Of a stretch of DNA of 64,000 bases, positions 24,135 through 33,297 are shown piece after piece. Origin of the DNA: Vibrio europaeus (GTDB lineage: Bacteria > Pseudomonadota > Gammaproteobacteria > Enterobacterales > Vibrionaceae). The stretch's first letter is position 1; every line of letters begins with the position of its first letter. The stretch spans positions 434,001-498,000 of the forward strand of contig NZ_LUAX01000007.1 in NCBI RefSeq assembly GCF_001695575.1, written 5' to 3'. The position numbers and the translations under genes were made by a program. The notes beneath the pieces are model-generated. The model did not search any database. It was not told the DNA's origin and was given only the letters and a program-made list of their open reading frames with translations.

Positions 24135-24490
24135 AACGTATGTCCGTATTGGGTTTAACCTTGTCCGAATTAGTGCTCAAAGACTAAAAACTGCGCGAAC
24201 ACCTAAAACGTAGTAGGTAAAACTCAAAAATGAAGTGCAACTAAGCACTTATGAACAAATAAAACTTGTCACAACGTAACATTGAAAATTATCAATTACC
24301 CATAAGCATTTGTAATATCTATCTATTAAGTGAGTATATAAGGTACCAATCAATTACACGATCAAGTTCACATTTTTATAAATTCACACGGAACTTTTCC
24401 CCAAAAACAAAAATCCCCCGATAATTGGTTATCCAACTATTGAGGGAAATTCAATGTTTGCTAGGCAATACAGCTAAGTTATGAGTGCAA
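24135..24490. other. Intergenic region upstream of the porin gene
   Basis: 356 bp, AT-rich. It holds the porin promoter and leader (minus strand) and, at its far end, the terminator of the siderophore receptor gene (24402-24447). No regulator consensus or small open frame stood out. Confidence 0.5.
24402..24447 (-). terminator. Terminator of the TonB-dependent receptor gene
   Basis: On the minus strand TCCCTCAATAGTTGG, loop ATAA, then CCAATTATCGGGGGA: a 15-position stem with one mismatch and two G-U pairs (24414-24447), followed by TTTTTGTTTTT. Confidence 0.85.
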
Positions 24491-26641
24491 TTAGAAGTCG
24501 TATTTAACGTTCAACTCTACACTTTGCTCTGCACCAAACCAGCAGTTCGTTTTATCGAAACAAGAGTAGTACTCTTTATCAAATACGTTATTCACAACTA
24601 GGTTTGCGTGTGCGCCAGAAAGAGCCTCGCTCATGTTGCCAAGTTCATAGCCCAATGAAAGGTCAACCACGGTGTAAGATGGCACTTTACCTTGCGTGTT
24701 TGATGCATCCATTTGCATTTCACCCATGTAGCGAGCACCACCACCAAATCTCATTCCCGACAATACGCCTGAATAAACGTAGTAATTAGTCCACAGAGTC
24801 GCACTATGCTCAGGAACATAAATCGGCGTTGTTCCGACTGAGTTCTGGTCAAGTGCCTCTGTCACTTTCATATCTATGTAAGTGTATGACGCCTGAAAAT
24901 CCCAGTTTTCCGTTAAGTCTGCACGTCCTTCTAGTTCTAAACCTTGCGAACGCACTTTACCAACTTGGATTTTATCTCTATATGTTGGGTCAGCTGGATC
25001 GGCAACGATGCTGTCATTCTTCGTAATATTGAAGTAAGAAGCGGTGAGGCTTTTCGACATGTCTGGTGACATGTACTTAATACCCACTTCGAACTGTTCG
25101 CCCGTTTGCGGTTTAAATGAATTGCCTTTGGAATCTGTGCCTGCCGCAGGCTCAAAGCTGGTCGCAAAGCTTGCAAACGGTGATACACCGTTAGCTAACT
25201 CATACAGGGCACCAACTCGGTAAGAGAACTGATTGTGGTCAGATTTATCGGTTCCATCACCTGGAGGATTAGAACTCACTTTCTTATCACTAGACTTAAA
25301 CAAGTCATAACGACCTCCAGCAAGCAGTACTAAGTTGTCATAGCGCATTTGGTCTTGGAAATAGAAACCTGTCTGAGTGTAAGAAATATCATGGTTTTCT
25401 TTGTAGACTTCTTTAATCTGGCTGCGATCCAAAAGATTGTTATTTGGTTTGTATGCATTGAAGCCATAAAAACCTGCGTTTGCAGCGTACTCTTTGTACA
25501 ATGAGTCACCTGTCAGATCTTGGTAATCAATTCCGAGCAGTAAGTTATGTTCCCAGTCACCAGTAACAACTAAACCAGAAAGTTGGTTATCAATCACATA
25601 GCTTTTCGAACTTTCATTTGTAGAGTAGATACTTCTTGTCAACTGACCAGTTGATGCATTAAATCCTGTGCCTCGATGATAAGTATTCTCTTGGTAGAGA
25701 GAGGCATCCATATAACGTGCATTCTGTAAGAATGACCAACCATTGCTAAACTCGTGGTTAATTTTGTAGCCAAGCATAAACACGTCACGCTCAAATTTGC
25801 TCCAGTTCTCATCGCCCATTGACACTGATGGAGATTGCGCCTTCAGCACTTCTAATGGCATGGATGAGTTAATTCCCATGGCAGGATCTTTCTGGTAGTA
25901 CATGTTGAAATTAATCAATGTGCGGTCAGTGACTTGCCAATCTAGCGATGGCGCAAAAACATAACGCTCCTCTTCAGCGCCATTGACTTGGCTATCTTGC
26001 TTACGAGCCAAAGCGACCAATCGGTATGAAAAATCACTATCAGCAATCTGACCTGCTGAGTCGATAGAAGCTTCAACTAGATTACGCGATCCTGTCGCAA
26101 GGCCTACAGAAGTACGATCTTCCACTTGTGGATTTTTGGCAATGATATTCACCATCCCACCCGGTGGCATTGACCCGTAAAGAACCGATGTTGGCCCTTT
26201 AAACACTTCGATTTGCTGAATGGCAATCGGATCAATCTGTGGCTGTAAATTCCAGCCAGGTAAGTGAGGTAATACCAGACCATCGTAGTAACTTAGATTG
26301 TTTGTATTGAAACCTCGGATAGAGAAGTTGTCATACATGGTGACTGCCGCACCTTTTTGCTCTGTAACTACACCCGGTGCGTAACGCAATGCTTGAGAAA
26401 CCGATTTAACACCACGTTGTTCGAGTAACTCGCCCTCAATGACAGTAATACCTTGTGGTGTTTCCTCAGGCTCCAAGGCCGTTTTCGTTGCGGTATTACG
26501 ATAGGCTTTGCCCATTACCGTAATGGTTTCGAGTTGTGTCGTATCTTGATTTGTCTCGTCCGCTGCTAAAACTGGATGTGAAAAGGCGGTCAGCAGCGCC
26601 AATGAAAGGGTTGAGCGCTTAAAATAGGTTGGAGTAGTCAT
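24491..26641 (-). CDS. TonB-dependent siderophore receptor
   Basis: 716 aa. Signal peptide (cut near VLAADETN), TonB box LETITVMGK, plug domain (about 50-170; EETPQGITVIEGELLEQRG, SIRGFNTNN, VLYGSMPPGGMVNIIAKNP), then a 22-strand barrel ending KYDF. The C-terminal Cys pair YYSCFDKTNCWFGAEQSV is typical of the hydroxamate/FhuA-FpvA-like group. No N-terminal signalling domain is present. It imports a ferric siderophore across the outer membrane; the ligand is unknown. ATG 26641 follows GAGGGAA and gives a proper signal peptide; the frame's upstream start at 26659 does not. A Fur-like site lies 32 bp upstream. Confidence 0.92.
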   Translation of the reverse strand: MTTPTYFKRSTLSLALLTAFSHPVLAADETNQDTTQLETITVMGKAYRNTATKTALEPEETPQGITVIEGELLEQRGVKSVSQALRYAPGVVTEQKGAAVTMYDNFSIRGFNTNNLSYYDGLVLPHLPGWNLQPQIDPIAIQQIEVFKGPTSVLYGSMPPGGMVNIIAKNPQVEDRTSVGLATGSRNLVEASIDSAGQIADSDFSYRLVALARKQDSQVNGAEEERYVFAPSLDWQVTDRTLINFNMYYQKDPAMGINSSMPLEVLKAQSPSVSMGDENWSKFERDVFMLGYKINHEFSNGWSFLQNARYMDASLYQENTYHRGTGFNASTGQLTRSIYSTNESSKSYVIDNQLSGLVVTGDWEHNLLLGIDYQDLTGDSLYKEYAANAGFYGFNAYKPNNNLLDRSQIKEVYKENHDISYTQTGFYFQDQMRYDNLVLLAGGRYDLFKSSDKKVSSNPPGDGTDKSDHNQFSYRVGALYELANGVSPFASFATSFEPAAGTDSKGNSFKPQTGEQFEVGIKYMSPDMSKSLTASYFNITKNDSIVADPADPTYRDKIQVGKVRSQGLELEGRADLTENWDFQASYTYIDMKVTEALDQNSVGTTPIYVPEHSATLWTNYYVYSGVLSGMRFGGGARYMGEMQMDASNTQGKVPSYTVVDLSLGYELGNMSEALSGAHANLVVNNVFDKEYYSCFDKTNCWFGAEQSVELNVKYDF

Positions 26642-26672
26642 GATTCCCTCAAATACCAATGCTTTTCTAATT

Positions 26673-26691
26673 AAGAATAAATATCATTTGC
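26673..26691 (-). promoter_or_regulatory. Fur-like box upstream of the siderophore receptor
   Basis: Minus-strand GCAAATGATATTTATTCTT agrees with the Fur consensus at about 13 of 19 positions, best in the left half. Its place just ahead of the receptor's start fits iron repression. Confidence 0.4.
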
Positions 26692-26780
26692 ATTGTACGA
26701 ATCTAATAAGAAGAAAGTTAACAATTTGGTGCATCTTTATTAGATTTACTCATTTAACTATCAGCAATAAGCAGGCTGGC

Positions 26781-27704
26781 CTAGAGAGAATCAGCAATAG
26801 GTACCCAATACTCCATTTCTGCCTCGTCAGATAAATGGTCATATCGCGCTGGGTAACATTCGAGCTCAAAACCATCGACGCCTCGATAGCCAGAGTTAGG
26901 CAGCCAATGTAGAACAAACCACTCTAGAGTTTTGGGTAGGTTAGCCACCGGTCCCTTATGTTTGATAACGGCATAGGTTTGGCTAGGGACATAGAGGGTA
27001 TCAAGTTGGTCTGATATCAATGAAGGTAACTGCGGGTAAAGTGGCATTTCACCCAGTTCAACACCCGCCCAATAGTGGATATTACTGCCATCAAAGTGGC
27101 TGTGGGTCACATCAATCACACCCATTGCAGGTAAACGTTCTGAAGCACTGCTAGCGACGGTCTCTTCTAGTTTGCGCCAAAGCTGCGGGACTTTCTGTTG
27201 AAAGTCAGGGGTAATCGAAAACAAGCCATGAATTTCATCATGAATACCTTTGAGCAAAAAGTCACTCTTCGACTCAACTCTTACTTCAACAAAACTCGCG
27301 ACTAGCGCACAGTTTCTCTCGGCTGGGTTTTCTATCGGCTTCCGTAGTCCTGTTCTGAGTCCTAACTTACGGTAGGCCCTTGGACTCATGCCGAATTTCT
27401 GTTTAAACGAGCGGCTAAAACTGATCTCTGAACTAAAACCAAGCGATAAGCCAATATCAATCACACGCTCTGAGGTATCTAATAGTTGCTCTGCAGCGCT
27501 ACTCAACTTTAACTCTCGCACATAACTAGCAACAGAAAGCCCTGTTTCAGCTTGAAAAACGCGTTGCAGTTGCCAGCGAGACCAACAGCTTTGTTGGGCG
27601 AGCTCATCCAAACCTAGTGGCAAGTGTAAGTGAGAATGGATGTAAGACAGCAGTTTACTGACTCGATTGAACCCATTTGAAAATCGCTCGATACTGTTAT
27701 CCAT
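26781..27704 (-). CDS. AraC family regulator with C-terminal GyrI-like effector domain
   Basis: 307 aa. N-terminal DNA-binding double helix-turn-helix (about residues 5-105; LDELAQQSCWSRWQLQRVFQAETG and VIDIGLSLGFSSEISFSRSFKQKFGMSPRAYR), followed by a GyrI/Rob-like small-molecule domain (about 130-307; VEVRVESK ... YAVIKHKGPVANLPKTLEWFV). This is the Rob/TipAS-like layout. ATG 27704 follows GTGGGA and is preferred to the GTG at 27737. It sits directly upstream of the siderophore receptor on the same strand, with Fur-like sites before both, so it probably activates siderophore uptake; its ligand might be the ferric siderophore. Confidence 0.85.
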   Translation of the reverse strand: MDNSIERFSNGFNRVSKLLSYIHSHLHLPLGLDELAQQSCWSRWQLQRVFQAETGLSVASYVRELKLSSAAEQLLDTSERVIDIGLSLGFSSEISFSRSFKQKFGMSPRAYRKLGLRTGLRKPIENPAERNCALVASFVEVRVESKSDFLLKGIHDEIHGLFSITPDFQQKVPQLWRKLEETVASSASERLPAMGVIDVTHSHFDGSNIHYWAGVELGEMPLYPQLPSLISDQLDTLYVPSQTYAVIKHKGPVANLPKTLEWFVLHWLPNSGYRGVDGFELECYPARYDHLSDEAEMEYWVPIADSL

Positions 27705-27753
27705 TGGATTCCCACTCTTTGCCTCTAGATGAATCACGGATAGTATCAGAAAT

Positions 27754-27772
27754 GTAAATGAGAATTAATATC
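27754..27772 (+). promoter_or_regulatory. Fur-like box upstream of the AraC-GyrI regulator
   Basis: GTAAATGAGAATTAATATC matches the Fur consensus at about 14 of 19 positions. It sits 50 bp ahead of the regulator start codon. Confidence 0.45.
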
Positions 27773-27795
27773 TGCGGAGTATCATAACCCTAAAC

Positions 27796-27828
27796 AAAAG
27801 CGCCTCGGCTGTGATGATCGAAGCGCTT
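27796..27828 (-). terminator. Terminator of the alkylsulfatase gene
   Basis: On the minus strand AAGCGCTTCG and CGAGGCGCTT pair over 10 positions with one G-T wobble, followed by TTGTTT. It lies 17 bases after the stop at 27845. Confidence 0.7.
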
Positions 27829-27844
27829 GTGTTGACGTTAATCG

Positions 27845-29863
27845 TTACTTATTCGGCATTGGTAAAATTTCAAACATACCGTCAAAGTCATCCAAGCTGT
27901 TGGTTAGCTTTTCAACTAAGGAAGTATCCCCCGTGAGTTTCGCTTTTCCAGATTGAGTAAGCTCTTTTAGAGTTACCTTTCCAAGCACCATATCCGTCAT
28001 ATCTGTTTTGCTGATGTCTAGCATTACGTCAGTTTCTGGCAAGGTTTCAACTTGGATATTTGCCATGTTCGAGTTTGATACTTCACCAAAATAGTATTCA
28101 TTCAAATCAGGGTGATGAATACCAAAGTTGAAGTCCAACTCTGCCTGTTCAGCTTTCTCTGCATTGAGTCTAACCGCAATGAAATCTAGGAACATGCCTG
28201 TTGGTGTATTGGCTATTACGTCCGGTGAAGCCAGTTTAATAGACGGTTTGATTTCTCCAGTTCTCAGCTCTACCGCACCTTGCAAGTACGAATTGCGCCA
28301 CGCCATGGTTTCAGACTGGTAGCCTTGCTGTTCAAAACTGTCTGCCAGAGCAAAACGATATTCGATATTGCTTGGTTCACACTGGACTAAATCATTAAAT
28401 AGCTGAGAGGCTTGCTGATATTGCCCTTGTTCGAAATGTTTCTGCCCTGCGCTAAACAGTACATCCGCCCCCGCTGCTTCGACATAAACACAAGATTTTT
28501 CTGTCGTTTGGAGTGGGTTGGTATTTACTGGGTTCATATCATGATAACCAAGGTAAAGGTTGACCACGGCACGAGCATTGTGACTGTATGAACCGTGATA
28601 ACCGTTAGTATGCCAAGTATCAATTTGCGACTGCGGAACAATCTTTTCGATTTCACGACCTACATCGTTAATCGTCACACCATGGTTCGCTAAGCGCATA
28701 GCTTGGTTGTGGATGAAACCGTAGTTGTCACGCTGTAGTGTCATGTAGTCTGAGATTTCGTTGTGCTTAGTCTCTGGAGCATTCCATACAGGCGCAGAGT
28801 GAGCGGCGTGAATATTATCGACCAAGCCACTATCGACATAACGCAGTTTGAGTTCTGTTAGGTATTTTGTCCAAACTAACGCATCACGCACTTTTGCTCC
28901 GCGGAAGGTATAGATATTGTGCATCCCATCGTAAGTAAGCTCTGCAGTATTCAGTGAACGATACTCCGGAACATAAAGCACGATTTCGGCTGGCGCCTCC
29001 GCGCCCGGCATGTTTATCGCGTGGAAATCCAGACCATCAATGGTGACGACCTTTTCTCGCTCTTCTATTTCTACTGTCGGAGCAACCAGAGTGACTTCGC
29101 CACGTGAAGTGCCTAGGCCCAACGCGTTATCAACAATGCCTTGGGTATTGTTATCTAAGGTTGTGCCATATTGGTAGTTGGCACGACGGCTCATAGCTGT
29201 ACCTGCTATTACATTTTCATCAGCTAGCTCTTTGATAAAATCATTAGGCGCATAGATTGGCGCACCTTTAACAAAATCGCCTGACTCTATAATGCCTCGT
29301 GAACCGCCAAAATGGTCCGCATGCATGTGTGAATAAATCATACCGGTAATCTTATGCTCACCATTTATTTTCGGCAGATGCATTTTGGCAAATTCCCAAG
29401 AGGCCGCAGCAGCTTGCTTGGATAACAACGGATCATGAATCACATAGCCATTGTCAGTGCGATAAATTGTCATATTCGAGAGATCGGCTCCTCGAATTTG
29501 GTACACGCCATCAGTCACTTGATACAAGCCTCCCGCGGCGTAATTGAGCATTCCTTGACGCCAAATCGAAGGGTTCACCGAAGCAGGTAACTGATCAACA
29601 CTCATATCAGACATATACTCAAAACGATTTTTTAATTCACCCGCTTCGTGAGTGCCAAATTCTGCAATCAGCCCCTTTTGAGTACGTTCAAATGCGGTCA
29701 CGTCTTGCCAAGGTAACTGCTTTGCTAATGCTTCATTAGCTTGCTGTGTGTGCTCTGAAGCAGGCTTTCCTTGATAGGTATCTAAGCTGGCGTAATCCGC
29801 GGCCGCTGAAAATGAAACGATAAGCGCTAGTGAAATAGCAGATGGTGCAAAACGGGTAGTCAT
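27845..29863 (-). CDS. Secreted alkylsulfatase, metallo-beta-lactamase fold (SdsA/YjcS type)
   Basis: 672 aa with a signal peptide (cut near SFSAAADY). The zinc site motif SHMHADHFGGSRG (HxHxDH) is at about 178-190, with the further family motifs AELTYDGMHNIYTFRGA and IHAAHSAPVW. A middle dimerisation domain follows (about 380-520) and a C-terminal SCP2-like lipid-binding domain (about 545-672). Family members cleave primary alkyl sulfates such as SDS, giving alcohol and sulfate. A LysR regulator is divergent at 120 bp, as in sdsA/sdsB of Pseudomonas. Length agrees with the family (about 660). Confidence 0.92.
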   Translation of the reverse strand: MTTRFAPSAISLALIVSFSAAADYASLDTYQGKPASEHTQQANEALAKQLPWQDVTAFERTQKGLIAEFGTHEAGELKNRFEYMSDMSVDQLPASVNPSIWRQGMLNYAAGGLYQVTDGVYQIRGADLSNMTIYRTDNGYVIHDPLLSKQAAAASWEFAKMHLPKINGEHKITGMIYSHMHADHFGGSRGIIESGDFVKGAPIYAPNDFIKELADENVIAGTAMSRRANYQYGTTLDNNTQGIVDNALGLGTSRGEVTLVAPTVEIEEREKVVTIDGLDFHAINMPGAEAPAEIVLYVPEYRSLNTAELTYDGMHNIYTFRGAKVRDALVWTKYLTELKLRYVDSGLVDNIHAAHSAPVWNAPETKHNEISDYMTLQRDNYGFIHNQAMRLANHGVTINDVGREIEKIVPQSQIDTWHTNGYHGSYSHNARAVVNLYLGYHDMNPVNTNPLQTTEKSCVYVEAAGADVLFSAGQKHFEQGQYQQASQLFNDLVQCEPSNIEYRFALADSFEQQGYQSETMAWRNSYLQGAVELRTGEIKPSIKLASPDVIANTPTGMFLDFIAVRLNAEKAEQAELDFNFGIHHPDLNEYYFGEVSNSNMANIQVETLPETDVMLDISKTDMTDMVLGKVTLKELTQSGKAKLTGDTSLVEKLTNSLDDFDGMFEILPMPNK

Positions 29864-29983
29864 AATGAGCCTCGTTAGGTCTTATTGTGGGTACGTGGCT
29901 ACTTTATTCGGTTGACACATCACAATATATACATCAAGGTTTATTTAAAACATCACAAATCACGATGTATTGGAGCACCTTAG

Positions 29984-30883
29984 ATGCAAGAAAGCAGTAT
30001 CGATCTGAATTTGTTGAAAGTGTTTATCTCTGTCTACGAGCATCGCTCAATTACCATCGCAGCAGAGGTGATGAGCTTGACTCAACCCGGTGTGAGCGGC
30101 GTGCTTAAGCGTTTGCAGCAACAACTAGGCGTTCAACTTTTCATACGCTCGGGGCGAGGAATTGCACCAACTCATCAAGCCCATGAACTCGCCCGCCAAA
30201 TAGAGCCTGCACTGAATCAGATTACTAACGCAATAGAAGGGATGGAGTCATTCAGCACTGCTAATTCACGTCGCTTTGTCGTTTATACATCCGAGCCAAT
30301 GATGTTAATGCTGTTGCCAAAAATCGAAGCAGACCCAACACTGGGTAAGGTGCAAATTGAACTTCACCCAACGCAATCAAATGAAGAGAAACTACTCCAC
30401 AACCTAAGCCAGCAAAAGGCAGATTTGGCCATTGATTTTGCCAACTATTCCGCGCCCTCCTTTTTTTCCGAATATTTTTATACCGATGAACTTTGTGTGA
30501 TTGCCCGCAAAGATCATCCTCGAATAAAAGGGGAACTGAGTTTAGAGCAGTTTTATAGCGAAAAGCATGTGACATTAAAGCTGAGGCGGGAAGATGCCTA
30601 TCTCGCCGATTATTTTACTGAAGAAGTAATCGCAGAGCGAAATGTCGCCGCAGAGTGTGACTCACTCGTGTCACAGATGACCATGATTTCCAACAGCAAC
30701 TGCCTAGCAGCCATGGTAAGAAGCATTGCGGATCAATTTGCCGACAAATTAGATTTACAAGTACTGGATGCTCCGTTTACCAATCTTCCGGTTAAATACC
30801 GAATGATGACGCATAATCGGATGAAGTATAGCCCCGCTAATCAATGGTTAAGAGAGAAGCTTAAGTCTTACTTTGAAAGCTGA
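29984..30883 (+). CDS. LysR family regulator divergent from the alkylsulfatase gene
   Basis: 299 aa. N-terminal winged helix (about residues 5-65; ITIAAEVMSLTQPGVSGVLKRLQQQLGVQLFIR) and a periplasmic-binding-like effector domain. ATG 29984 follows GGAGCACCTTAG. The arrangement mirrors SdsB with SdsA1, so activation of the alkylsulfatase gene by a sulfate ester or alcohol is the natural guess. The 120-bp divergent region contains ATACATC and GATGTAT arms, loosely LysR-like, but too far apart to call an operator. A strong terminator follows. Confidence 0.85.
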   Translation: MQESSIDLNLLKVFISVYEHRSITIAAEVMSLTQPGVSGVLKRLQQQLGVQLFIRSGRGIAPTHQAHELARQIEPALNQITNAIEGMESFSTANSRRFVVYTSEPMMLMLLPKIEADPTLGKVQIELHPTQSNEEKLLHNLSQQKADLAIDFANYSAPSFFSEYFYTDELCVIARKDHPRIKGELSLEQFYSEKHVTLKLRREDAYLADYFTEEVIAERNVAAECDSLVSQMTMISNSNCLAAMVRSIADQFADKLDLQVLDAPFTNLPVKYRMMTHNRMKYSPANQWLREKLKSYFES

Positions 30884-30890
30884 AAATAGA

Positions 30891-30919
30891 AAGCCCCGAT
30901 ATCAACATCGGGGCTTTTT
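30891..30919. terminator. Terminator after the LysR gene, likely bidirectional
   Basis: AAGCCCCGAT (30891-30900), loop ATCAAC, ATCGGGGCTT (30907-30916) and a T run to 30919. Perfect 10-bp stem. On the minus strand it follows the M20 peptidase stop (30950). Confidence 0.88.
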
Positions 30920-30949
30920 GGCTCTGTTTTTTAACAGTATAGCGACAGA

Positions 30950-32074
30950 TTAGTGCGCTAACTTTTCAATCACACGCATTAAAAGATTGATTCGTGGCTC
31001 GATGGATTCTAGTAACAAGTACTCTTGGTCACTGTGGAAGCCCGCACCAATTGGGCCAAGGCCATCTAGAGTTGGGACGCCCAAAATTGCCGTGTTGTTC
31101 GCATCGGAACCACCACCGACTTCCTTCCAGTTGATATCAATTGATAGCTCTTGCGCAGATTGCTCTACTAAAGTCATCAAAGATTCAGTTGCAGCGCTCG
31201 GCACCATAGAAGGTTTGTAGGCTTCACGCTCAAGCTCAATCTTCACACCTTCAACAAATGGCGTTTTCGCCATACCGTTGAGCTTTGTATCGACCTCATC
31301 GTATTCCGCATTGTTCCAGAAACGGATATCAACGACCGCCTCTGCCTGATCAGGTACAATGTTTGCACCAGCGCCGCCTGAAACAATCCCAACATTAAGT
31401 GTCGTGCCCGATTCAAAGTTAGTCATACCATTAATGGCTAAGATCCAGTTTGCCATTTCAGTGATAGCGCTACGACCCTTCTCAGGTTCATTCCCGGCAT
31501 GCGCGGCAACGCCATTAAAGCTCAGCTTGTAACGTGCCATACCCTTGCGAGCTTTAACCAAGCCACCATCAGCTCGAGCCGCTTCAGCAACCAATACGTT
31601 TTTTGCTTGCTTGGCGATTGATTGAATCCACTCGACAGAATCTAATGATCCCGTCTCTTCATCTGGGTTCATGCAAATACAGATAGAAAGCTTATCTAGC
31701 ACTGCTTGGTCAAGGTTACGCATTGCATAAACAATATTGAGTAAGCCCGACTTCATATCTGACACACCCGGACCATAGGCCTTATCTTGGTCAAGGGACA
31801 TAGGCCTTAGTTCCGCTGTTCCTACTGGGAACACGGTATCCATGTGGCCCACTAGCATCACATCAATCTGCTCAGGTTGAGGCTTATTGCGAATCTCTAG
31901 GCCAACACCTGCTCTACCGCAATCAATCCGCTCGACACTCCAGCCCGATAGCTCTTGGAACTTAGCTTCAAACTGAGAAGCGATAAATTCGATGCCATCA
32001 AGTGTGTAAGTGCCGCAGTCCACGTCGATTAAAGGACGCAGTTCTTCTAAATACTCATTTAAAGAGAAATCCAT
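30950..32074 (-). CDS. M20 family metallopeptidase (carboxypeptidase G2-like)
   Basis: 374 aa, cytoplasmic (no signal). Dizinc peptidase motifs: LVGHMDTVFPVG (His and Asp), GPGVSDMKSGLL (bridging Asp), NPDEETGSLDS (catalytic and zinc Glu), VAEAARADGG and the C-terminal GGGSDANN...HSDQEYLL (last His). A dimerisation lid is inserted at about 175-290 (ARYKLSFNGVAAHAGNEPEKG). Relatives cleave C-terminal Glu or dipeptides. It sits nine bases behind yjiG-like and yjiH-like genes; in E. coli yjiHG are followed by the isoaspartyl dipeptidase iadA, so this peptidase probably fills the equivalent place. Confidence 0.87.
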   Translation of the reverse strand: MDFSLNEYLEELRPLIDVDCGTYTLDGIEFIASQFEAKFQELSGWSVERIDCGRAGVGLEIRNKPQPEQIDVMLVGHMDTVFPVGTAELRPMSLDQDKAYGPGVSDMKSGLLNIVYAMRNLDQAVLDKLSICICMNPDEETGSLDSVEWIQSIAKQAKNVLVAEAARADGGLVKARKGMARYKLSFNGVAAHAGNEPEKGRSAITEMANWILAINGMTNFESGTTLNVGIVSGGAGANIVPDQAEAVVDIRFWNNAEYDEVDTKLNGMAKTPFVEGVKIELEREAYKPSMVPSAATESLMTLVEQSAQELSIDINWKEVGGGSDANNTAILGVPTLDGLGPIGAGFHSDQEYLLLESIEPRINLLMRVIEKLAH

Positions 32075-32083
32075 AATTAACCT

Positions 32084-32551
32084 CTACACAAACAAGTTCA
32101 TGACAAGCATTGCACCGAATGCGTTAAGTACTGAGATAGCAATCATTACAGGAATGTAGCGACCTTCAGTGCCGATTGGGCCCATGATGCGTCCCATGTA
32201 TTGAACCTGAGAGCCCATCAGATAAATTGCAGGGGCAAGAATCGCGATATGTGCGCCATTAAGAATGCCTTGGTCAAAAAGCGTGATAACCACACCTACC
32301 GCGCCACCCATCGACATCCAAGCACCAATCAGTACTGCGGCTGCCTCTCCCGGCAGTCCAAATACCGCCATAATTGGAGAGAAGATTGTACCCATCAAAT
32401 CCAATGCACCAGTAATTTGCAGTGCTTTGATGATCACAAACGCCATCAATACATTAGGGACAGTCGAGGTTGTCGCAATTACCCAGCCTTTCTTAGCGCC
32501 CTCAACGAAGATGTCGGTGACCATTGGCTTTTTCGCTTGTACTTCACTCAT
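32084..32551 (-). CDS. yjiG: YjiG family membrane protein
   Basis: 155 aa, about four membrane helices, with the YjiG/SpmB-like block DIFVEGAKKGWVIATTSTVPNVLMAFVIIKAL near the N-terminus and a nucleoside-recognition (Gate) type core. Together with YjiH it is believed to form a membrane unit, possibly for uptake of a peptide or amino-acid derivative; there is no direct proof. It overlaps the YjiH stop by four bases (ATGA) and precedes an M20 peptidase. Confidence 0.8.
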   Translation of the reverse strand: MSEVQAKKPMVTDIFVEGAKKGWVIATTSTVPNVLMAFVIIKALQITGALDLMGTIFSPIMAVFGLPGEAAAVLIGAWMSMGGAVGVVITLFDQGILNGAHIAILAPAIYLMGSQVQYMGRIMGPIGTEGRYIPVMIAISVLNAFGAMLVMNLFV

Positions 32552-33297
32552 TGTGCTGCCTCCTCTTTTAGATTTTGTGCATTATCTTTGCCTTGCTTGC
32601 CTTCTTTACCTTCTTTACCTTCTGTGATGTTGAGATAAATGCGGAATAGATTCGCGCCGATAAACTTGAAGATGAACATAATCGCTACGGCAAGACCAAT
32701 AGACGAAGTCACCGCTAGAGATCCATCAGCCAAAGTTAAGGTGAAAAGTACCGCCCCCGATGAGAAGAAGTTAACGATGGTCGCACCTGCAGTGAACTGG
32801 AACATGGTGAAGACATCCGTTTCACGCTTGGTGAGTCGTCCTTCGTCTTTAAGCTGACGAGTCATGGCTGCACCCGCGTCAGTGCTTTGTAAGGAAGCGA
32901 TTAAGGCAAGGCCAGAGCTGCCCGGAATGCCCATTAAAGGACGTAGTAGAGGAGAGAGCAGTTTACGCGCCGCGTCAAGCGCACCGTAATGCTCAAGTAC
33001 GTTGATCACACCAAGTGCAAACATAACCGTTGGGATTAGCGTTAGAGCAAAGATAAAGCCATCGCGCGCACCACTACCGCCTTTACCACGTAAAGAAGTA
33101 GTCGCGGCTTCTACGCCTTCGGCAGTCTCTTTGACATCATAAGCAACAGAGCCAAACGAGCCGTTCAAGGTTGTAAAATCAAGCACCCCATACCATTCGT
33201 TCGACTTCATCAAGCCAGAGAAAAACACCACTGCGAAGGCCAAGGCAGCATAGCAGCCCCATGTTACCTTTCGCTCTTTTTGAGTTGGATTAGACAT
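32548..33297 (-). CDS. yjiH: YjiH family membrane protein with low-complexity C-terminal tail
   Basis: 249 aa. Membrane protein with a nucleoside-recognition/Gate domain; ALTLIPTVMFALGVINVLEHYGALDAARKLLSPLLRPLMG and SLQSTDAGAAMTRQLKDEGRL in pieces are family features. The last 26 residues form a charged low-complexity tail, GKEGKEGKQGKDNAQNLKEE, coded by near-perfect 9-bp direct repeats (region 32578-32625). Partner of YjiG. First gene of yjiH-yjiG-M20 peptidase; a 320-bp region separates it from divergent nhaD. Confidence 0.82.
   Translation of the reverse strand: MSNPTQKERKVTWGCYAALAFAVVFFSGLMKSNEWYGVLDFTTLNGSFGSVAYDVKETAEGVEAATTSLRGKGGSGARDGFIFALTLIPTVMFALGVINVLEHYGALDAARKLLSPLLRPLMGIPGSSGLALIASLQSTDAGAAMTRQLKDEGRLTKRETDVFTMFQFTAGATIVNFFSSGAVLFTLTLADGSLAVTSSIGLAVAIMFIFKFIGANLFRIYLNITEGKEGKEGKQGKDNAQNLKEEAAQ

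Noticed and set aside
29900..29975. ATACATC...GATGTAT inverted arms between alkylsulfatase and LysR genes
   Set aside because: Arms are over 30 bp apart, not the T-N11-A form expected for LysR operators.
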